Assembly: GCA_036639875.1 (NCBI GenBank)
Contig: JAVWHX010000047.1
Location: 1 to 17,837, forward strand
Length of the DNA stretch: 17,837 bases
From: JAVWHX01 sp036639875
GTDB taxonomy: Bacteria; Bacillota_I; Bacilli_A; Erysipelotrichales; Coprobacillaceae
Reading direction: 5' to 3'
This document shows, one piece after another, positions 15,113-17,837 of the stretch. Position 1 is the first letter of the stretch, and each line of letters starts with the position of its first letter. Made by a program: the position numbers and the translations under genes. The notes below the pieces were generated by a model. That model was not told the origin of the DNA. It did not search any database and was given only the letters and a program-made list of their open reading frames with translations.

Positions 15113-15580
15113 TTATAAATTTAACACCTTAATAATATCATCAATATCAATACAATATTTATATCTTTTACCCTTCTCATAATTTTTTAAATATAACTGT
15201 GATTCCTTTATTATTATATCTAAATGTTTTTCAATATAAGATATCAAATATCTTTCTTCCACTGAATTACCAATAAAATATTTAGAAAAGAATTTAGAAT
15301 CTATTGGTATCATTTTAATATAATGCAATCCATGTTTTCTATTATCCTTAGTAACTTTCCGATTAGGAAGTGGAAAATATGTTTCAATTGGTGCTTTACC
15401 AATATTAGATCTTAATGGTAATGCAAACGTATAATTTTTTCCTTTATAATTTAACCTAAGCAAAATTATAAAAGGACGATATCGACCGTCCCTAACCACT
15501 TGAATCATCTCATTTTGATGAGTCAAAACTTCATTTACTTTTTTTGAAAGTGAAACAATATTAACTTTATACTTTCTCAT
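15113..15580 (-). CDS. type III toxin-antitoxin system toxin, ToxN/AbiQ-like endoribonuclease
   Basis: A 155-aa basic protein with no signal peptide or membrane helix. RYRPFIILLRLNYKGKNYTFALPLRSN (33-59, quoted in two overlapping parts: RYRPFIILLRLN and KNYTFALPLRSN) resembles the core strand pair of ToxN/AbiQ/CptN/TenpN toxins, with Ser58 at the position of the TSPK-type active-site serine. GLHYIKMIPIDSKFF (84-98) resembles the following strand-helix. The resemblance alone would be suggestive; the context makes the call. Directly upstream on the same strand are a consensus promoter, three tandem structured repeats and an intrinsic terminator, the layout of type III systems in which the repeat RNA binds and inhibits the toxin. 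AAGGAGGAA lies 4 nt before the ATG. I cannot separate the toxIN, cptIN and tenpIN families by eye. There is no clear terminator between its stop and the aconitase promoter. Confidence 0.82.
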   Translation of the reverse strand: MRKYKVNIVSLSKKVNEVLTHQNEMIQVVRDGRYRPFIILLRLNYKGKNYTFALPLRSNIGKAPIETYFPLPNRKVTKDNRKHGLHYIKMIPIDSKFFSKYFIGNSVEERYLISYIEKHLDIIIKESQLYLKNYEKGKRYKYCIDIDDIIKVLNL

Positions 15581-15597
15581 TTGTTCCTCCTTAAAAC

Positions 15598-15621
15598 AAA
15601 AAAGACCCTTAATTAGGGTCT
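15598..15621 (-). terminator. terminator between antitoxin RNA repeats and toxin gene
   Basis: AGACCCT and AGGGTCT form a perfect 7-bp stem with a 5-nt loop, followed by six T residues on the minus strand. It would end most transcripts after the repeats, giving excess antitoxin RNA and limited readthrough into the toxin gene 18 nt further on, as in known type III loci. Confidence 0.85.
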
Positions 15622-15824
15622 ACAGCCAATTTGGCCAATACATAAAAGTGAGTGATATTCTACATTATCGTCCCGTCACTCCCGGAGACAAACATACATA
15701 TGAGTGATACTCTTTTATTTACCGTCCCGTCACTCTCGGAGACAAACATACATATGAGCGATACTCTTTTATTTACCGTCCCGTCACTCCCGGAGACAAA
15801 CATAAATCCTTCACAATTCTTTAC
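15603..15824 (-). ncRNA. type III antitoxin RNA (three pseudoknot repeats)
   Basis: This is the predicted transcript from the promoter at 15831-15859 to the terminator at 15598-15621, about 220 nt. It contains three consecutive repeats and a short tail. In each repeat GUCUC can pair with GGGAC, and GAGUGA in the loop between them can pair with the downstream UCACUC (UCGCUC in the first transcribed copy, kept by a G-U pair). An A-rich linker lies between. This is an H-type pseudoknot, the fold of ToxI-class antitoxins. Known type III toxins cut the array into single repeats that then inhibit them; that step is inferred here. No protein-coding sense is seen on this strand. Confidence 0.82.
15651..15810 (-). 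repeat. three tandem repeats of 52, 54 and 54 bp
   Basis: Copies start at 15651, 15703 and 15757 (plus-strand coordinates). The second and third differ at only a few positions before the last bases. The first, last to be transcribed, differs mainly in the A/T-rich linker and is 2 bp shorter there. The GC-rich core (GTCCCGTCACTC plus CGGAGACAAACATA) is nearly invariant. There are no spacers, so this is not a CRISPR array. The unit is longer than the 36-nt repeat of Pectobacterium ToxI. Confidence 0.92.
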
Positions 15825-15830
15825 ACTATT

Positions 15831-15859
15831 ATTATATTCTGATATTTTCTCAAAGTCAA
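15831..15859 (-). promoter_or_regulatory. consensus promoter of the type III antitoxin RNA
   Basis: On the minus strand TTGACT (15859-15854), exactly 17 bp, then TATAAT (15836-15831). It is the best sigma-A match in the window. The transcript should start near 15824, about 14 nt before the first repeat. Confidence 0.85.
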
Positions 15860-15934
15860 TAATTATTTGCAATAAGTAATCTATAAACTTCTAAATAATT
15901 TATCTTTTGTTTTAGATAGTTTTTTAGAGAAGTG

Positions 15935-15963
15935 TTTGAATAAATAAGCCAATGTGCTACAAT
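15935..15963 (+). promoter_or_regulatory. promoter of the ABC-F gene
   Basis: TACAAT at 15958-15963 is preceded by TGC (extended -10), with TTTGAA at 15935-15940 after a 17-bp spacer. The start point would be near 15970, leaving a leader of only about 10 nt before the chosen ATG. Confidence 0.6.
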
Positions 15964-15980
15964 AGATAACGGTGATGAAA

Positions 15981-17837
15981 ATGATATTAGCTTGCTCATC
16001 TTTAAAAAAGTCATTCCAAGGAATAGACTTACTTAAAGATATAACATTTAAAATTGAAGAACATGATAAACTTGCTATTATTGGAGTTAATGGTGCTGGT
16101 AAATCAACATTATTAAAGATTCTTTGTGGAGAAGAAAGCTATGATAGTGGTGATATTTTTAAGTCTCGTGAAACTTCTTTAGGATATTTATCTCAACATA
16201 ATACAATTAATTCTCATTTAAGTGTTTATGATGCTTTATTAGAAGTCTTTGATCCTCTTATTGAAAAAGAAAAAAGGATTCGTGACTTAGAACAACAAAT
16301 GGCCACTAATCATTCAGATGAGATTATGAAAGAATATGATCGATTAACATATGAATTTGAAAGAGATGGTGGATATACATATCAAAGTCAATTAAAGGGT
16401 GTTCTTAAAGGTTTAGGTTTTGATGAGTCAATGTGGGATCATCAAGTAGGAATATTATCTGGTGGACAAAAAACCAGAATTTCACTTGGAAGGTTATTAT
16501 TATTAAAACCAAGTTTGTTATTATTAGATGAACCTACCAATCATTTAGATGTTGATTCTATTGAATGGTTAGAAGGATATTTAAAGAATTATCCCCATGC
16601 TATTATTATTGTTTCTCATGATAGATACTTTATTGATCAAGTCTCTAATCAAATCTTAGAAATAGAACTTGGTAAATCAACATTATACAAATGTTCTTAT
16701 CAAGACTATGCTATTATAAAAAAACATAATCGTGAAATTGATTTAAAACATTATATAGATAATCAAAAAGAAATCAAAAGAATGCAAGAAAGTATTGATT
16801 TATTGAAGTCGTATGGTCGTGAAAAGCAAGTCAAAAGAGCTGAAAGTAAAGAAAAAGCATTAGATAAAATGGAAAAGTTAGATAGACCTGATGCATTACC
16901 TCAGGCTATTCAAATACAATTTCAACCACTTATTGAATCTGGTTATGATGTTTTAAAAGTTAAAGACTTAGCAATGAGTTTTGATAAACCATTATTTGAG
17001 CATATTGATTTCGAAGTAAAAAAAGAAGAACGTGTAGCATTAATAGGACCAAATGGAATTGGGAAAACAACATTGTTTCATATTCTATTAGGTGATATGA
17101 TTCAGCAAGCTGGTAAGATTAAATTGGGTAGCAAAGTGATGATTGGTTATTATGATCAAGAACATACTTCTTTATCTTTTCATAAAACAATATTTCAAGA
17201 AATCAGTGATGCTTATCCTCAAATGACAAATACTGAAATTCGAAGTGCATGTGCTTCATTTCAATTTAAAGGTGAAGATGTATTTAAAAGTATTGAAGTT
17301 TTATCTGGTGGTGAAAGAGGCCGTATTGTTTTAATGAAGTTATTGTTATCGAGATGTAATTTCTTAGTCTTAGATGAACCTACTAACCATTTAGATATTG
17401 AATCAAAAGAAGTCTTAGAGGATGCCTTAATGTCTTTTCAAGGAACTATTCTTTTTATTAGTCATGATAGATATTTTATTAATAAACTTGCTACTAAAGT
17501 AGTAGAAATGAAAAAAGATCATGCTTTGACTTATAGTGGGAATTATGGAACATATATAGAAAATAAAAATAGTGTTGTTGTAGAAAAAGAAAAGAATACT
17601 GCTTACCAACAACAAAAGAAAAACCAATCAGAGATTAGAAAACAACAAAATCAAGTTAAAAAAATAGAAAAAGATATTTCTCTTTTAGAACAAAGAATAA
17701 GCGATTTGAATGAATTCATTCATGACGAGGATATTTGTAATGATTATGTAAAGTATAATGAGATTATCAAAGAATTAGATGAAAAGAATGCATTATTAGA
17801 AAACTTATTAAATGAATGGGAAACATTACAAGAGTAG
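15981..17837 (+). CDS. ABC-F family ATPase (YdiF/Uup-like), ribosome-associated
   Basis: A 618-aa soluble protein with two ABC ATPase domains and no membrane segment. The first has GVNGAGKST, LSGGQKTR, LLLLDEPTNHLD and VSHDRYF; the second has GPNGIGKTT, LSGGERGR, LVLDEPTNHLD and ISHDRYF. Between them is the charged linker (about residues 240-315) that in ABC-F proteins reaches into the ribosomal E/P site. A C-terminal coiled-coil extension (about 540-618, rich in K, Q, E) resembles Uup/YdiF rather than short forms. ABC-F proteins act on translating ribosomes, and some give antibiotic resistance; nothing here points to resistance. I chose ATG 15981 because GGTGA lies 5 nt before it and the protein then starts MILACSSLKKSF like its relatives. 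GTG 15972 and ATG 15975 are alternatives. The stop TAG is the last codon of the window, so the gene is complete. Confidence 0.92.
   Translation: MILACSSLKKSFQGIDLLKDITFKIEEHDKLAIIGVNGAGKSTLLKILCGEESYDSGDIFKSRETSLGYLSQHNTINSHLSVYDALLEVFDPLIEKEKRIRDLEQQMATNHSDEIMKEYDRLTYEFERDGGYTYQSQLKGVLKGLGFDESMWDHQVGILSGGQKTRISLGRLLLLKPSLLLLDEPTNHLDVDSIEWLEGYLKNYPHAIIIVSHDRYFIDQVSNQILEIELGKSTLYKCSYQDYAIIKKHNREIDLKHYIDNQKEIKRMQESIDLLKSYGREKQVKRAESKEKALDKMEKLDRPDALPQAIQIQFQPLIESGYDVLKVKDLAMSFDKPLFEHIDFEVKKEERVALIGPNGIGKTTLFHILLGDMIQQAGKIKLGSKVMIGYYDQEHTSLSFHKTIFQEISDAYPQMTNTEIRSACASFQFKGEDVFKSIEVLSGGERGRIVLMKLLLSRCNFLVLDEPTNHLDIESKEVLEDALMSFQGTILFISHDRYFINKLATKVVEMKKDHALTYSGNYGTYIENKNSVVVEKEKNTAYQQQKKNQSEIRKQQNQVKKIEKDISLLEQRISDLNEFIHDEDICNDYVKYNEIIKELDEKNALLENLLNEWETLQE

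Noticed and set aside
15651..15810. Possible CRISPR array
   Set aside because: The copies are directly tandem, 52-54 bp apart, with no unique spacers, and no cas genes are present. The promoter-repeat-terminator-toxin layout explains them better.
15652..15879. Open frames on both strands across the repeats giving a repeated peptide (VPSLPETNIHMSD / SGSDGTVNKRVSLICMFV)
   Set aside because: They arise because the repeat period is near a multiple of three (54). There is no ribosome binding site, the first copy has a different length, and the RNA-structure pattern is the better explanation.

Overview
This is an AT-rich window with strong AGGAGG-type ribosome binding sites, PTS and GntR genes, and a FadR-type regulator beside TCA genes. 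It suggests a low-GC Bacillota chromosome. From the protein style I would guess an anaerobic gut Erysipelotrichia/Coprobacillaceae-like bacterium, but that is an impression and was not tested.

Layout. (1) 1-3060: a minus-strand catabolic operon, promoter -> Lac-family PTS EIIC -> small membrane protein -> MupG/DUF871 TIM-barrel protein -> EF_0837-type metallohydrolase (cut by the window edge). The last three genes overlap by 4 bp each. A GntR/UTRA regulator is transcribed divergently. Two near-identical 14-bp operator-like sites, 22 bp apart, sit on the PTS promoter. (2) 3784-9731: three minus-strand genes of uncertain role, each with its own ribosome binding site and two with visible terminators. 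They encode a 1477-aa beta-rich protein with three isopeptide-type repeats, a 302-aa protein with 31 cysteines, and a 96-aa protein. All three end in the same roughly 65-residue helical module (core ALSHI-NAEGEK). None has a signal peptide or sorting motif, which suggests components of one assembled structure; a spore surface layer is the leading but unproven idea. (3) 10058-11404: a MATE efflux pump with a palindromic operator-like site before it. (4) 11412-15010: an aconitase - NAD-isocitrate dehydrogenase - GntR/FCD operon. A 12-bp palindrome overlaps its -10 box, consistent with autoregulated control of 2-oxoglutarate synthesis. (5) 15113-15859: a complete type III toxin-antitoxin locus on the minus strand. 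It has a consensus promoter, an RNA of three 52-54 nt tandem repeats each able to fold as an H-type pseudoknot, an intrinsic terminator, and a ToxN/AbiQ-like 155-aa endoRNase gene. (6) 15981-17837: an ABC-F ATPase on the plus strand, ending exactly at the window edge.

Most worth follow-up are the type III toxin-antitoxin locus, where repeats, pseudoknot, promoter and terminator are all visible, and the three-gene family sharing a C-terminal module.
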